A DNA stretch of 49,657 nt, from positions 1 through 49,657 of the forward strand of contig CAIKKY010000030.1 of assembly GCA_903828145.1 (NCBI GenBank), given 5' to 3'. Below, piece by piece: positions 1 through 7,237 of the stretch. Under the pieces are notes generated by a model. That model was not told the DNA's origin. It made no database searches and was given only the letters and a program-made list of their open reading frames with translations. This DNA is from an uncultured Hyphomicrobiales bacterium (GTDB lineage: Bacteria; Pseudomonadota; Alphaproteobacteria; Rhizobiales; Devosiaceae). The translations under genes and the position numbers were made by a program. Positions within the stretch are counted from its first letter, which is position 1. Each line of letters opens with the position of its first letter.

Positions 1-1
1 C

Positions 2-100
2 AATCACCGGCGATTACTCGAACCCATCGGCAACATCCCGCCAGCGGAAGCCGAGGCAAACTTCTACGCGGCACTGGAACAACCGCCCATGGCCGCATAA
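2..100 (+). CDS. IS3-family transposase OrfB, C-terminal fragment
   Basis: The frame ending at the TAA at 98-100 reads ...NHRRLLEPIGNIPPAEAEANFYAAL.... The block RRLLEPIGNIPPAEAE is the conserved C-terminal tail that follows the DDE integrase core in IS3-family OrfB proteins. The fragment begins outside the window, so intactness and the catalytic residues cannot be judged. OrfB normally acts with OrfA, made by programmed frameshifting, to cut and rejoin the element ends. Recognition of the tail is firm, but the exact IS name is not assigned. Confidence 0.8.
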   Translation, partial: NHRRLLEPIGNIPPAEAEANFYAALEQPPMAA

Positions 101-139
101 CTTAAACCAAACAGCCTCCGGAACTCCCGGTGCGGTTCA
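101..139 (+). repeat. IS3-family right terminal inverted repeat
   Basis: The stretch after the transposase stop runs CTTAAACCAAACAGCCTCCG... and finishes ...GGTGCGGTTCA at 139. This matches from memory the terminal repeat style of this IS group, where the outer end reads TGAACCGC. The mate on the left end lies outside the window. Confidence 0.65.
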
Positions 140-144
140 ATCAG

Positions 145-936
145 ATGCTGAAGCATCTCTTGCGCACCACCTGCCTCACGCCTGTTCTCTTGCTGACCGC
201 CGGTGCAATGGCGGGTGAATTGCCTGCCGTCAGCCAGCCGAACAGCGTCGTATCCATCGGCGTCGCGAGCGACGATGACGGGCTTTGGCTTTCGGGCGAC
301 GCACGTTTAGCGGCCGCGCTGGGTGATCTGCTCGGCGCACAGGGTGACGTGCAATTCGAAGTCGGCGATGGCTATGCGCACCTCGGGGTGGCCTCCCACC
401 TGTTCCTGCGCGACCCGACCCTCGGCCTCATCGGACTCTACGGTGCCGGGAGCCTTGAAGACGATGGAACCGTGCTGGGCAAGCTGGGCGTTGAAGCCGA
501 ACTCTACCTCGGCGCGCTGACCGCTTCCGCGCTGGTGACCAGCGATCAGGATGGCGACGTGGATGCCAAGGCGCGGATCGCGCTCTATCCGGCAGAATCG
601 ACAAAGCTCTACTTCGGGATCGACAATATCGAAGTGACGGAACTAACAGCCGGGTTTGAGCAGAGCCTTGGCAGCAATGTCTCGCTCTTTGCCGAAACCA
701 GCTATGATTCCAACGACGAGAGCTTTGCGGTGCTCGGCGGTATTCGCATTCAGTTTGCGGGCGAAGAGCGCTCGCTGATCCAGCGGGATCGCGAGGATGT
801 GGCGCCGCTGTGGCGCATCATCGACAATCCGACCGTCGATGCATCGGCGTCACCGAGCAGTTCAGCGAGTCCCTCTGCCTCGCCGTCCCCGAGCCCGTCA
901 TTCTTCCCATCGCCTAGTCCGTCATTCATTCCCTGA
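145..936 (+). CDS. secreted beta-rich (porin-like) protein with Ser/Pro tail
   Basis: A 263-residue protein from the ATG at 145. A GTG at 130 would also be open but lies inside the IS terminal repeat. The N-terminus is a clear signal peptide (basic MLKHLLRTT, hydrophobic core, AMA-GE cleavage region at about residue 22). The body alternates hydrophobic and polar residues in short strands with Gly and aromatic turns, as in outer-membrane beta-barrels or autotransporter-like beta domains. No family was recognised. The last 35 residues are a low-complexity Ser/Pro tail. Upstream DNA is the IS element, so the native promoter, and perhaps the original 5' end, has been displaced. Envelope location is an inference from the signal peptide and strand pattern. 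Confidence 0.6.
   Translation: MLKHLLRTTCLTPVLLLTAGAMAGELPAVSQPNSVVSIGVASDDDGLWLSGDARLAAALGDLLGAQGDVQFEVGDGYAHLGVASHLFLRDPTLGLIGLYGAGSLEDDGTVLGKLGVEAELYLGALTASALVTSDQDGDVDAKARIALYPAESTKLYFGIDNIEVTELTAGFEQSLGSNVSLFAETSYDSNDESFAVLGGIRIQFAGEERSLIQRDREDVAPLWRIIDNPTVDASASPSSSASPSASPSPSPSFFPSPSPSFIP
838..933 (+). repeat. Ser/Pro low-complexity codon repeat
   Basis: The end of the preceding gene encodes alternating Ala/Ser-Pro units (SASPS-type, then SPSPSF twice). At DNA level the block CCGTCATTC occurs twice about 23 bases apart near the stop, and tcg/ccg codons alternate upstream. Such tracts can change length by slippage, and the encoded tail is probably disordered. Confidence 0.6.
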
Positions 937-965
937 CGCTGCTCGGTTCCTGAATGACCGAAGAC

Positions 966-993
966 GGGCCGCGCCGGAGGGTGCGGCCTTTAT
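966..993 (+). terminator. probable intrinsic terminator
   Basis: GGCCGC (967-972) pairs with GCGGCC (983-988) around a ten-base loop and is followed by TTTAT. It lies 30 bases after the stop of the envelope protein gene and before the glycosyltransferase. The U tract is short, so termination may be partial. Confidence 0.5.
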
Positions 994-1026
994 GTTTGCT
1001 GAACCCCGTATCAGGATCCAAACGCC

Positions 1027-2787
1027 ATGCTCACGCTCTACTCGCATGCCGTCGACCGGGCGATTGGCATTGATGCGTCCGCTGAGGTCGAAGCAGCGCT
1101 GGCGCGGCTCTTTGCGGCGGCGATTACCCAGAAGCACCCCCCGGCCCGCCGCCTGACGATCCGGCGCAGCGACCAGGGCTTCGAGTTCACCGCACAGGGT
1201 GAGCCGCCGCGCGTGCTCACCGATTTCGCCGCCGTGATCGAAGATGTGCGCTATGCGCTCCATCAGTTGGGCAGCTACATGTTTGGCCGCCTGTCAGGGG
1301 CGCTGGTGACCTTTTCCGGCAAGGGCATCCTGCTGATTTCTGCCAGCCGTACCGACACGCTGTCGCTGGTGGGCTGGGCGCTCGATCGGGGCTTTGGCCT
1401 CGCTGGCGCCGATGGCGTCCGGCTCAACACCGATGATGCGACCCTCAGCGCCGAGCCCGGACCGATCCGCATCGGCAATGACGAGAGCCCGCTGATCTAT
1501 CCCTCAACGAGTTTTAAAAGCGGCAAGCTCGTGCGGTTTGGCGAGACGGATTATCTGATTCCGTCGCCGGATTGGCTGACCGCAAGCGCCGGGCTTTTGC
1601 CTGCGGCGGTTGTCGCGGTGGATTCGACCCCGGGCGAACCGGCACTGCGGGCGCTCGCTGAACAGCAGGCTGTTGAGGTGCTGGGCCGGGCAAGCCTTGA
1701 TCTCGGCGGTGGTGCGGGCAACCCCGTGCTCCTCGGGCTGGCCGCAACAGTGCCGGTGATCGCCGCGCGCTTCCGGTCCGTGGCCGACCTCGACGACCGG
1801 CTGGACGTGATCCTGCAAGCGGCGGCCGAGATGGACTGGACCCCGGCGCAGGCGCGGAAGATCATTTTCCCTGAAACGCCAAGCGTCCCGGCACGCGCCG
1901 TGGCGGCAGCCGCAAAGCGCGAACCCCCAGCGGCCACCGCGCGCGAATTGACCACGCCGCTGACCATTGCGCTCGCCACCTATGATGATTTCGATGGTGC
2001 CTATTTCACCGTCCAGTCTACCCGCTTGTTCCATGCAGACCTGATGGACCAGGTGTCGTTCCTCATTCTCGACAACAACCCGACGGGCGTCTGCGCGCCC
2101 TATCTCAAGGCGCTCGAAAACGCTGTGCCCAACCTGCGCTATGTGCCCTATACTGGCCGCGTGGGCACCGTGGTGCGGGATCGGCTGTTTGCCGAAACCC
2201 AATCTGAATATGTGATGTGCGTCGACTCCCACATCATGATTGCGCCGGGGGCCCTCAATCGCCTGTTCGCCTATCTCAAGGCCAACCCCGGCACCAGGGA
2301 CCTGATGCAGGGCCCCATGCTGCATGATGATCTCAAGACCGTATCGACCCATTATGATCCGGTCTGGAACATCGGCTTTTACGGCGCCTGGGGCAGTGAT
2401 CCGCGCGGCCACGATCCGGCTGCTGAACCCTTTGATATCGACATGTGCGGCCTGGGGCTGTTTGTTGCCCGCCGCGAGGATTGGTTGGGGTTCAATCCGC
2501 GCATGACCGGCTTTGGCGGCGAAGAAGGCTATATCCACGAGAAGTACCGGCAGGCCGGGCGGCGCACGCTGTGTCTGCCCTTCCTGCGCTGGGCCCATCG
2601 CTTTCAGCGCCCCTTCGGCGTGCCCTATGCCATGACCTGGGAAGACCGGGTGCTGAACTATCTGCAGGGCCACAGGGAACTCGGCACCGGCGAGGATGCG
2701 ATGCGCCAGCATTTTGCCGAGCTCTTGGGCAAAGAAGCTGCGACGCGGATGTTTGATCGGGCCGAGGCGGCCATTGTCGGGCCCTGA
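1027..2787 (+). CDS. GT-A glycosyltransferase with degenerate HPr-kinase-like N-domain
   Basis: 586 residues in two parts. Residues ~85-240 follow the pattern of HPr kinase/phosphorylase-like domains: a strand with SGKG at 97-100, then the P-loop position, then a GADGVRLNTDD-type segment. The P-loop reads SASRTDT (105-111) instead of GxxGxGKS, so ATP binding is probably lost. Residues ~312-570 are a family-2-like GT-A glycosyltransferase: strand LTIALATYDD, FLILDNNPTG, the metal-binding position as CVDSH (D400-H402), and a C-terminal GFGGEEGYIHEK acidic block as in polypeptide-GalNAc-type enzymes. No membrane segment is seen, so it is probably cytoplasmic. Sugar donor and acceptor are unknown. 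It is the first gene of a cassette with glycosyltransferases and methyltransferases. Confidence 0.7.
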   Translation: MLTLYSHAVDRAIGIDASAEVEAALARLFAAAITQKHPPARRLTIRRSDQGFEFTAQGEPPRVLTDFAAVIEDVRYALHQLGSYMFGRLSGALVTFSGKGILLISASRTDTLSLVGWALDRGFGLAGADGVRLNTDDATLSAEPGPIRIGNDESPLIYPSTSFKSGKLVRFGETDYLIPSPDWLTASAGLLPAAVVAVDSTPGEPALRALAEQQAVEVLGRASLDLGGGAGNPVLLGLAATVPVIAARFRSVADLDDRLDVILQAAAEMDWTPAQARKIIFPETPSVPARAVAAAAKREPPAATARELTTPLTIALATYDDFDGAYFTVQSTRLFHADLMDQVSFLILDNNPTGVCAPYLKALENAVPNLRYVPYTGRVGTVVRDRLFAETQSEYVMCVDSHIMIAPGALNRLFAYLKANPGTRDLMQGPMLHDDLKTVSTHYDPVWNIGFYGAWGSDPRGHDPAAEPFDIDMCGLGLFVARREDWLGFNPRMTGFGGEEGYIHEKYRQAGRRTLCLPFLRWAHRFQRPFGVPYAMTWEDRVLNYLQGHRELGTGEDAMRQHFAELLGKEAATRMFDRAEAAIVGP

Positions 2788-2814
2788 TCGGCCGCAGCAA
2801 CGGAGGGGCCGGTC

Positions 2815-3765
2815 GTGAGCACGCCACGGTTCCTGGTCGTTTTTGCTGCGCACTCGCCCTATTCGCCGGATCGGCGCATGTCCTCTTTGCCGCTCATCGC
2901 GGGGCTCCGCGCTCTGGGGCAGTCGGCTGAGCTGCAGGTCTTGGCCGAAACCGCTGAAAAGCGAACGGCGGACGTTGTTCTGTTCCATATGAACGACCCC
3001 ACCGTTCTGCCGCATATCGAGGCGTTGCGCCGGCTTCGTCGCGGCACAGTGCTGGCGTTTGTGTGTGATCTGTTTGATTTTGATCTTCTGGCCCGCACGG
3101 CTGATCTCGTGGATGGCTTCATTGTGCCCACCCGCGCCATGCAGCTGCTCGTGGCCAATGCCAGCGGGCGGCCCACGCTTGTGGTGCCCGAGGCGATCGA
3201 CCCGATTGCGTTTCCGGCCGATGGCGTTGCCGTGCCTGTTTTGCCCAGCAACCGCGCACTCTGGTTCGGCCTGGCCGAAAACTACTACAATTCGTTCGAC
3301 CGGCTGATCGGCGCCTTGCGCCGTGCTTGCCCCGATTTTGCGGTGACCTTTACGGCAATGGCCGAGCAGCCCATCTACTCGGAACTGGTGCGCGAAACCA
3401 TTCCGTTCTCGCCCGAAGGCTTCTATGGCGCGGCGACGCCCTTCAGCCATGCCCTGCTGAACCACCTGCCGTTCGACTACCGGGTGAACACCTTCATCAA
3501 ATCACCCAATAAAATGATTACGGCGCTGGTGCGCGGGCAGGTGCCGCTGGCATCAGCAACCCCGAGCTACCGCGAAATCGCTGGGGCCTTCGGGCTCCAG
3601 CCGCTGCTCTTTGCGACCCCCGCAGAATTCGCGGATCGCCTTGAAACCATGGATGCAGTGGCCCAGCGTGCGGACTATCGTCTCAATGACGTGCGGAGCG
3701 AACTGCTCGATCTGTTGCGCCCGGATCGGCTCGCGGCGCAGTTCCTGTCGGCGGCGGGGCTCTGA
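2815..3765 (+). CDS. glycosyltransferase-like protein (GT-B/GT4-like)
   Basis: 316 residues from a GTG start at 2815, with GGAGG about eight bases upstream. It begins with a strand (RFLVVFAAH) and has the two-lobe layout of retaining GT-B enzymes: residues 1-120 hold a Rossmann-like lobe including ADVVLFHMND and VDGFIVPTRAM. A linker LVVPEAIDP resembles the GT4 segment between a candidate acceptor-lobe end and the donor lobe. A second lobe starts near LWFGLAENYYNSFDRL. The usual E-x7-E donor motif is not clear, so catalytic status is uncertain. It follows the upstream glycosyltransferase by 27 bases on the same strand and probably shares its transcript. Confidence 0.55.
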   Translation: MSTPRFLVVFAAHSPYSPDRRMSSLPLIAGLRALGQSAELQVLAETAEKRTADVVLFHMNDPTVLPHIEALRRLRRGTVLAFVCDLFDFDLLARTADLVDGFIVPTRAMQLLVANASGRPTLVVPEAIDPIAFPADGVAVPVLPSNRALWFGLAENYYNSFDRLIGALRRACPDFAVTFTAMAEQPIYSELVRETIPFSPEGFYGAATPFSHALLNHLPFDYRVNTFIKSPNKMITALVRGQVPLASATPSYREIAGAFGLQPLLFATPAEFADRLETMDAVAQRADYRLNDVRSELLDLLRPDRLAAQFLSAAGL

Positions 3766-3770
3766 GCCGA

Positions 3771-4496
3771 TCAGCCCGCAGCAAGGCGCTCTGAGCCCAT
3801 AATCACCCGGTTGCCGAGCTTGTTGTGGCCCGGCTTGAGCGACTTGCGGATGACAATCAGCGAATTGCGGAACTCGATGGCGTCGATCCAGCCCTCGCTC
3901 AACACGCGCGGGAGCACGCCATCGGGGAAAAACGCCGCGAGGCGGGCCGGCAGGCCGCCCGGGGGCGCCCAGAACTCGAAATTGACCAGATCGGTGAGCA
4001 GCCGGAACAGCATGAGCGCGCCCTCCGGCGCATCGATACCGCCCTGATAGGCCGGCCAGTACAGCGCATGGGTATCCTCCACGACATAGATGCCGCCGGG
4101 CGCCAGCGTGGTGAAATAGGCGAGAAAGCTCTCGATGACGTCGGGCGACATGTGCGACCCATCATCGATAATGATGTCATAATGCGGCGCGATGGCATGG
4201 ATGGCATCGAAGGCCGCCCGGCTGTTGGCATTGCCGACGACAAGCTTGATGCGCGGATCGTCAAAGCGGAGGAGCCCGCACCGGGGGTTGATATCGCAGC
4301 CCACCAGGTGCTGGGCCTGATCAAAATAAGTGGCCCAGGTTTCAAGCGAGCCCCCGTTCTGCACCCCGATTTCCAGCAGGTTGATCGGTCGGTTTTGCAG
4401 CGGTGCGAAAAGGGCATCATAGAACGGCAGGTACGAGGCCCATTTGTCGCTGACCTTGCCGGTCTTGGCGTAATGGATTTCGGCAATGCTGGGCAT
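3771..4496 (-). CDS. class I SAM-dependent methyltransferase
   Basis: 241 residues from ATG 4496 (MPSIAEIHYAKTGK). An open upstream extension to 4574 adds 26 residues that do not look conserved. The SAM-binding start LLEIGVQNGGS lies at about residues 40-50, followed by the acidic LVGCDIN strand end and YDIIIDDGSHMSPDVI, then PGGIYVVEDTH. This order is typical of the small methyltransferases often found in sugar and secondary-metabolite clusters (CmcI/TylF-like group). It is the only minus-strand gene in the cassette. It converges on the glycosyltransferase at 2815 and diverges from the TylF-like gene at 4681. The substrate is not known; a sugar hydroxyl is a reasonable guess from context. 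Confidence 0.7.
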   Translation of the reverse strand: MPSIAEIHYAKTGKVSDKWASYLPFYDALFAPLQNRPINLLEIGVQNGGSLETWATYFDQAQHLVGCDINPRCGLLRFDDPRIKLVVGNANSRAAFDAIHAIAPHYDIIIDDGSHMSPDVIESFLAYFTTLAPGGIYVVEDTHALYWPAYQGGIDAPEGALMLFRLLTDLVNFEFWAPPGGLPARLAAFFPDGVLPRVLSEGWIDAIEFRNSLIVIRKSLKPGHNKLGNRVIMGSERLAAG

Positions 4497-4680
4497 GGTG
4501 GACCTGTGACGCATGAAGACTATGGCTGTGTATCCCAATCCTTTCACTGACCAAAGACACCAAAGCGGGAGCATTTGAACTGATTATGAAGCGGCCTGCC
4601 CCTTGGACCGGCGGCAGGCTTCTGTCACTGACAAAGGCGACATTAACGCGCGCTGCCTTGGCCATGGACGCTCTGCCCCG
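4497..4680. promoter_or_regulatory. divergent intergenic region between two methyltransferase genes
   Basis: 184 bases separate the two divergent methyltransferase starts and must hold both promoters if the short starts are right. No convincing -35/-10 pair was found by eye. The longer open frames on both strands run into this region, so the non-coding part may be shorter. Confidence 0.3.
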
Positions 4681-5421
4681 ATGACGACACTCCTCGAACA
4701 CTACCTCACGCTGGTCGCGCGCACACTTGTGGGCACGATCTATGATGATCCGCCGTTGCCCGCGATGGGGCAGACCCGCTTCGACCCCAGGGCGCGCGAA
4801 CTGGGCTGGGACTGGCCCTCTGTGGCCTTCACCATGGTGGGCGCGCACCGGCTGGCCAATGTCCGGCACCTGCTCGAAAGCGTGATCCGCGATGGCGTGC
4901 CGGGCGATTTCGTCGAAACCGGCGTGTGGCGCGGCGGGGCCAGTATCATGGCGCGGGCGGTGCTGTTTGCGCATGGCGTGACCGACCGCAGGGTCATCCT
5001 CTGCGACAGCTTCGAGGGCTTGCCGCCCCCCGATCCCGAGCGCTATCCGGCCGATGCCGGCGCGACGTTCCATCTGCACGCCGCTCTCGCGGTGTCCGAG
5101 GAAACCGTCCGGCACAATTTCAGCCGCTTTGATCTGCTTGACGATCAGGTGGTATTTCTCAAGGGCTGGTTCAAAGACACCATGCCGCGCGTGCCGAGCG
5201 AGACCATTGCCGTGCTGCGGCTTGATGGCGACCTTTATGAATCCACCATCGATCCGCTGAACGCGCTTTACGACCGCATTCCCCGCGGCGGCTATGTGAT
5301 TGTGGATGATTACCATGCCGTGCCGACCTCAAAGGAAGCGGTGCATGATTTCCTGTCGGCGCGGGGCGAGGCCCCGGCTATGGTGATGATTGAAGGCGGC
5401 GGGGCCTACTTCCGCAAATGA
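4681..5421 (+). CDS. TylF/MycF-family O-methyltransferase
   Basis: 246 residues from ATG 4681 (MTTLLEHYL). The frame is open to 4603, but those residues look unconserved. Hallmarks of the TylF (macrocin O-methyltransferase) family are visible: DFVETGVWRGGAS at ~76-88 for SAM, ILCDSFEGLPPP, then VAVLRLDGDLYES-type and GGYVIVDDYH segments, whose acidic residues bind the divalent metal. Family members methylate sugar hydroxyls on macrolides or on bacterial glycans. Here the neighbours are glycosyltransferases, which favours a glycan acceptor. The length matches the family. Confidence 0.8.
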   Translation: MTTLLEHYLTLVARTLVGTIYDDPPLPAMGQTRFDPRARELGWDWPSVAFTMVGAHRLANVRHLLESVIRDGVPGDFVETGVWRGGASIMARAVLFAHGVTDRRVILCDSFEGLPPPDPERYPADAGATFHLHAALAVSEETVRHNFSRFDLLDDQVVFLKGWFKDTMPRVPSETIAVLRLDGDLYESTIDPLNALYDRIPRGGYVIVDDYHAVPTSKEAVHDFLSARGEAPAMVMIEGGGAYFRK

Positions 5422-5523
5422 CCTCAGGGCCCCGGCGACGGGTCGGCGCGGGCGGACGAGACACGATCACGGTGAAACGATTGTCGCTTGACCCGCCCCG
5501 GGTCAGCGGCTGAACAAGCGGGC

Positions 5524-6258
5524 ATGATGTTGACTGATCGCGCGCCTCATACCGGAGAGGAGAGCCGCCCCCTCAGGGTGCTGGCCTTTACCTGCTCGCG
5601 CGACCGCCCGGTGATGCTGCGCCACGCGGTGATGCAGATGCAGCGCCAGACCTATCCCGTCGATCACATCGTCTATCTCAACGCGCCACTGGTTGCCGGT
5701 CAGCCCCAGGTGAACCGCAATTACGAGACGCTGGTGCGCGATGCAGCGGCGGAAGCGCCGGAGCGGCTGAAGCTGCGTATCGGCCCCACGGGCACGCACC
5801 ACCAGAACTATATGGCGGCCCTCTCTGCTATCGATCTTGAGGACTACGACCTTTTCGTGCAGGTCGATGACGACGACCTCTACCTGCATGCTTATGTCGA
5901 GAGCATCGTGCGGCACTATCAGGCCTCACCCTGGGATTATTCCGGCTCGGCATCCGCCGGGCTGTTGCGGGGGGCTGTGTGGGAAGAGAACACTCATCTG
6001 CCCAGCCTCGGCCTTGGCGACGAGGATCGGGCTGCCGGCGTGCCGCCCATCATTCCGCCAACCCTCGCGCTGTCGCGCCGAGCCGTGCTGGCGCTTCGCG
6101 ACATGCCCGATACCGGCGACTATCACGATCGCATGTGGCGGCGCTATCTGGCGCGGCACGGCGATATGGTGCTGGCGATCCGGCCTGAACGGCACTTCGT
6201 CTATCATCTTCACGGCCACAACGCTTCAACAGCGCCGTGGCTCGGACCGCAATCCTGA
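5524..6258 (+). CDS. family 2-like glycosyltransferase (GT-A)
   Basis: 244 residues from ATG 5524; a TTG 36 bases upstream is open but unlikely. The N-terminal strand PLRVLAFTCSRDRP is followed by MQMQRQTYPVDHIVYLN, the usual start of GT-A inverting enzymes. The metal-binding motif is VDDDDLYL (D115-D118). ALSRRAVLAL and a C-terminal HFVYHLHGHN follow. There are no membrane segments. It is shorter than most GT2 enzymes but has the core fold. It lies between two methyltransferases on the same strand. Confidence 0.7.
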   Translation: MMLTDRAPHTGEESRPLRVLAFTCSRDRPVMLRHAVMQMQRQTYPVDHIVYLNAPLVAGQPQVNRNYETLVRDAAAEAPERLKLRIGPTGTHHQNYMAALSAIDLEDYDLFVQVDDDDLYLHAYVESIVRHYQASPWDYSGSASAGLLRGAVWEENTHLPSLGLGDEDRAAGVPPIIPPTLALSRRAVLALRDMPDTGDYHDRMWRRYLARHGDMVLAIRPERHFVYHLHGHNASTAPWLGPQS

Positions 6259-6324
6259 CCGCTGCCGGTCGACGCTTTCAAAGACGCCGATGCGCTTTGC
6301 AGCACGCGGCCAGAAGAGGAACTC

Positions 6325-7008
6325 ATGGGCTGGTCAATCCGTCGCCTCAACCGCGCTCAGGCCATCAATGGCGCGAAAACCTATCTCGAAATCGGCGTTG
6401 AAACCGGGGTCACCTTCAAGGGTGTAACCGTAGAGCGTAAGGACGGCGTTGATCCGTACTTCGCCTTTGATCCGGCCACCCTCGCCAATGACCGGGTTCG
6501 GCTTCATGCGCTGCGCAGCGATGCGTTCTGGGCGTCAGACCTGCCGCTGGCCTATGATCTTATCATGCTGGATGGCCTGCATACATTTGAGCAGACGTTC
6601 CGCGATTTCCTCGCCTCGTTGAGCCACGCCCATGCCCGCACCATCTGGCTGATCGACGATACCGTGCCGAGCGACGTGTTTTCCGCGCTGCCCGACCACA
6701 GCCAGTCTATGCGGCACCGCCAGCGCATGGGGATTCCGGGCTATGCGTGGCATGGCGATGTCTTCAAACTCGTGCTGGCGCTGCACGATTTCTTCCCCAC
6801 GCTGAGCTATGCGACCATCATCAACTCCGGCAACCCGCAGACCCTCGTGTGGAAAGAGCCGCGCGCCGGGTTCGAGCCGGTGATGAACAGTCTCGAACAG
6901 ATCTCGCGCCTCAGCTTTTTTGATATCGATGCCCATGTCGCGCGCTTCAATCTGGTTGATGAAGAGACCGCCTTTGCCCGCCTCACGGCCGGGTTCGCAA
7001 AGGCCTGA
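6325..7008 (+). CDS. class I SAM-dependent methyltransferase (Methyltransf_24-like)
   Basis: 227 residues, ATG 6325 preceded by GAGGAAC. The SAM motif is YLEIGVETGVTF (20-31). An acidic strand and DLIMLDGLHTFEQTFRD (~78-94) follow, then TIWLIDDTVPSD, in the order of the Methyltransf_24 group. It is the third methyltransferase in the cassette and its last gene before a terminator-like hairpin. The C-terminal half has no recognised motif. The acceptor is unknown. Confidence 0.7.
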   Translation: MGWSIRRLNRAQAINGAKTYLEIGVETGVTFKGVTVERKDGVDPYFAFDPATLANDRVRLHALRSDAFWASDLPLAYDLIMLDGLHTFEQTFRDFLASLSHAHARTIWLIDDTVPSDVFSALPDHSQSMRHRQRMGIPGYAWHGDVFKLVLALHDFFPTLSYATIINSGNPQTLVWKEPRAGFEPVMNSLEQISRLSFFDIDAHVARFNLVDEETAFARLTAGFAKA

Positions 7009-7046
7009 TCGGGAGGCGGGCCGCCGTGGCGCGTCCCTCCCTCGCG

Positions 7047-7074
7047 CGAAAAGGCGGATTAGCCTTTCGTCTAT
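7047..7074 (+). terminator. possible terminator after the glycan cassette
   Basis: CGAAAAGGC (7047-7055) pairs with GCCTTTCG (7062-7069), with one bulged A, around a six-base loop. It is followed by TCTATGACTATTTT. The downstream T tract is interrupted, so confidence is modest. Confidence 0.4.
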
Positions 7075-7101
7075 GACTATTTTATGATTATAATTCAGTC
7101 T
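7066..7101 (+). promoter_or_regulatory. candidate sigma-70 promoter for the ABC/hydantoinase operon
   Basis: A perfect TATAAT is present at 7089-7094 in the only AT-rich patch before the binding-protein gene. The sequence 17 bases upstream (TTCGTC) is a poor -35. If used, it would give a leader of about 135 bases. Confidence 0.4.
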
Positions 7102-7184
7102 ATTGGGTGCAGCACTATCCTTTTACATCCCGCCGCGTATCCAGCCCTATCCCTCTCGATGCCAACCCTAGTCTTCATGGTTGC

Positions 7185-7224
7185 TGGTCCGGCAAAAGCC
7201 TGTGCAATGGTTTCGCGGACCATT
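7185..7224 (+). promoter_or_regulatory. inverted repeats in the leader before the binding-protein gene
   Basis: TGGTCCG (7185-7191) pairs with CGGACCA (7216-7222). The overlapping AATGGT (7206-7211) and ACCATT (7219-7224) form an alternative shorter dyad. Both end just before the AGGGGG ribosome binding site of the gene at 7238. They could be an operator or two competing RNA folds. Confidence 0.35.
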
Positions 7225-7237
7225 AGGGGGACTATCC

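Larger units (their letters stand above)
1..139 (+). mobile_element. IS3-family insertion sequence, right end only
   Basis: The first 139 bases hold the 3' end of a transposase frame followed by a terminal sequence of the kind that closes IS3-family elements (IS407/ISRj2-like group). The element ends in TGCGGTTCA, whose complement TGAACCGCA has the usual TG start. The left end lies outside the window, so the target duplication cannot be checked. The next gene starts five bases beyond the element. Confidence 0.75.

Noticed and set aside
1504-3465. 653-residue minus-strand frame opposite the two first glycosyltransferases
   Set aside because: Low-complexity mirror translation; the sense strand has clear domains.
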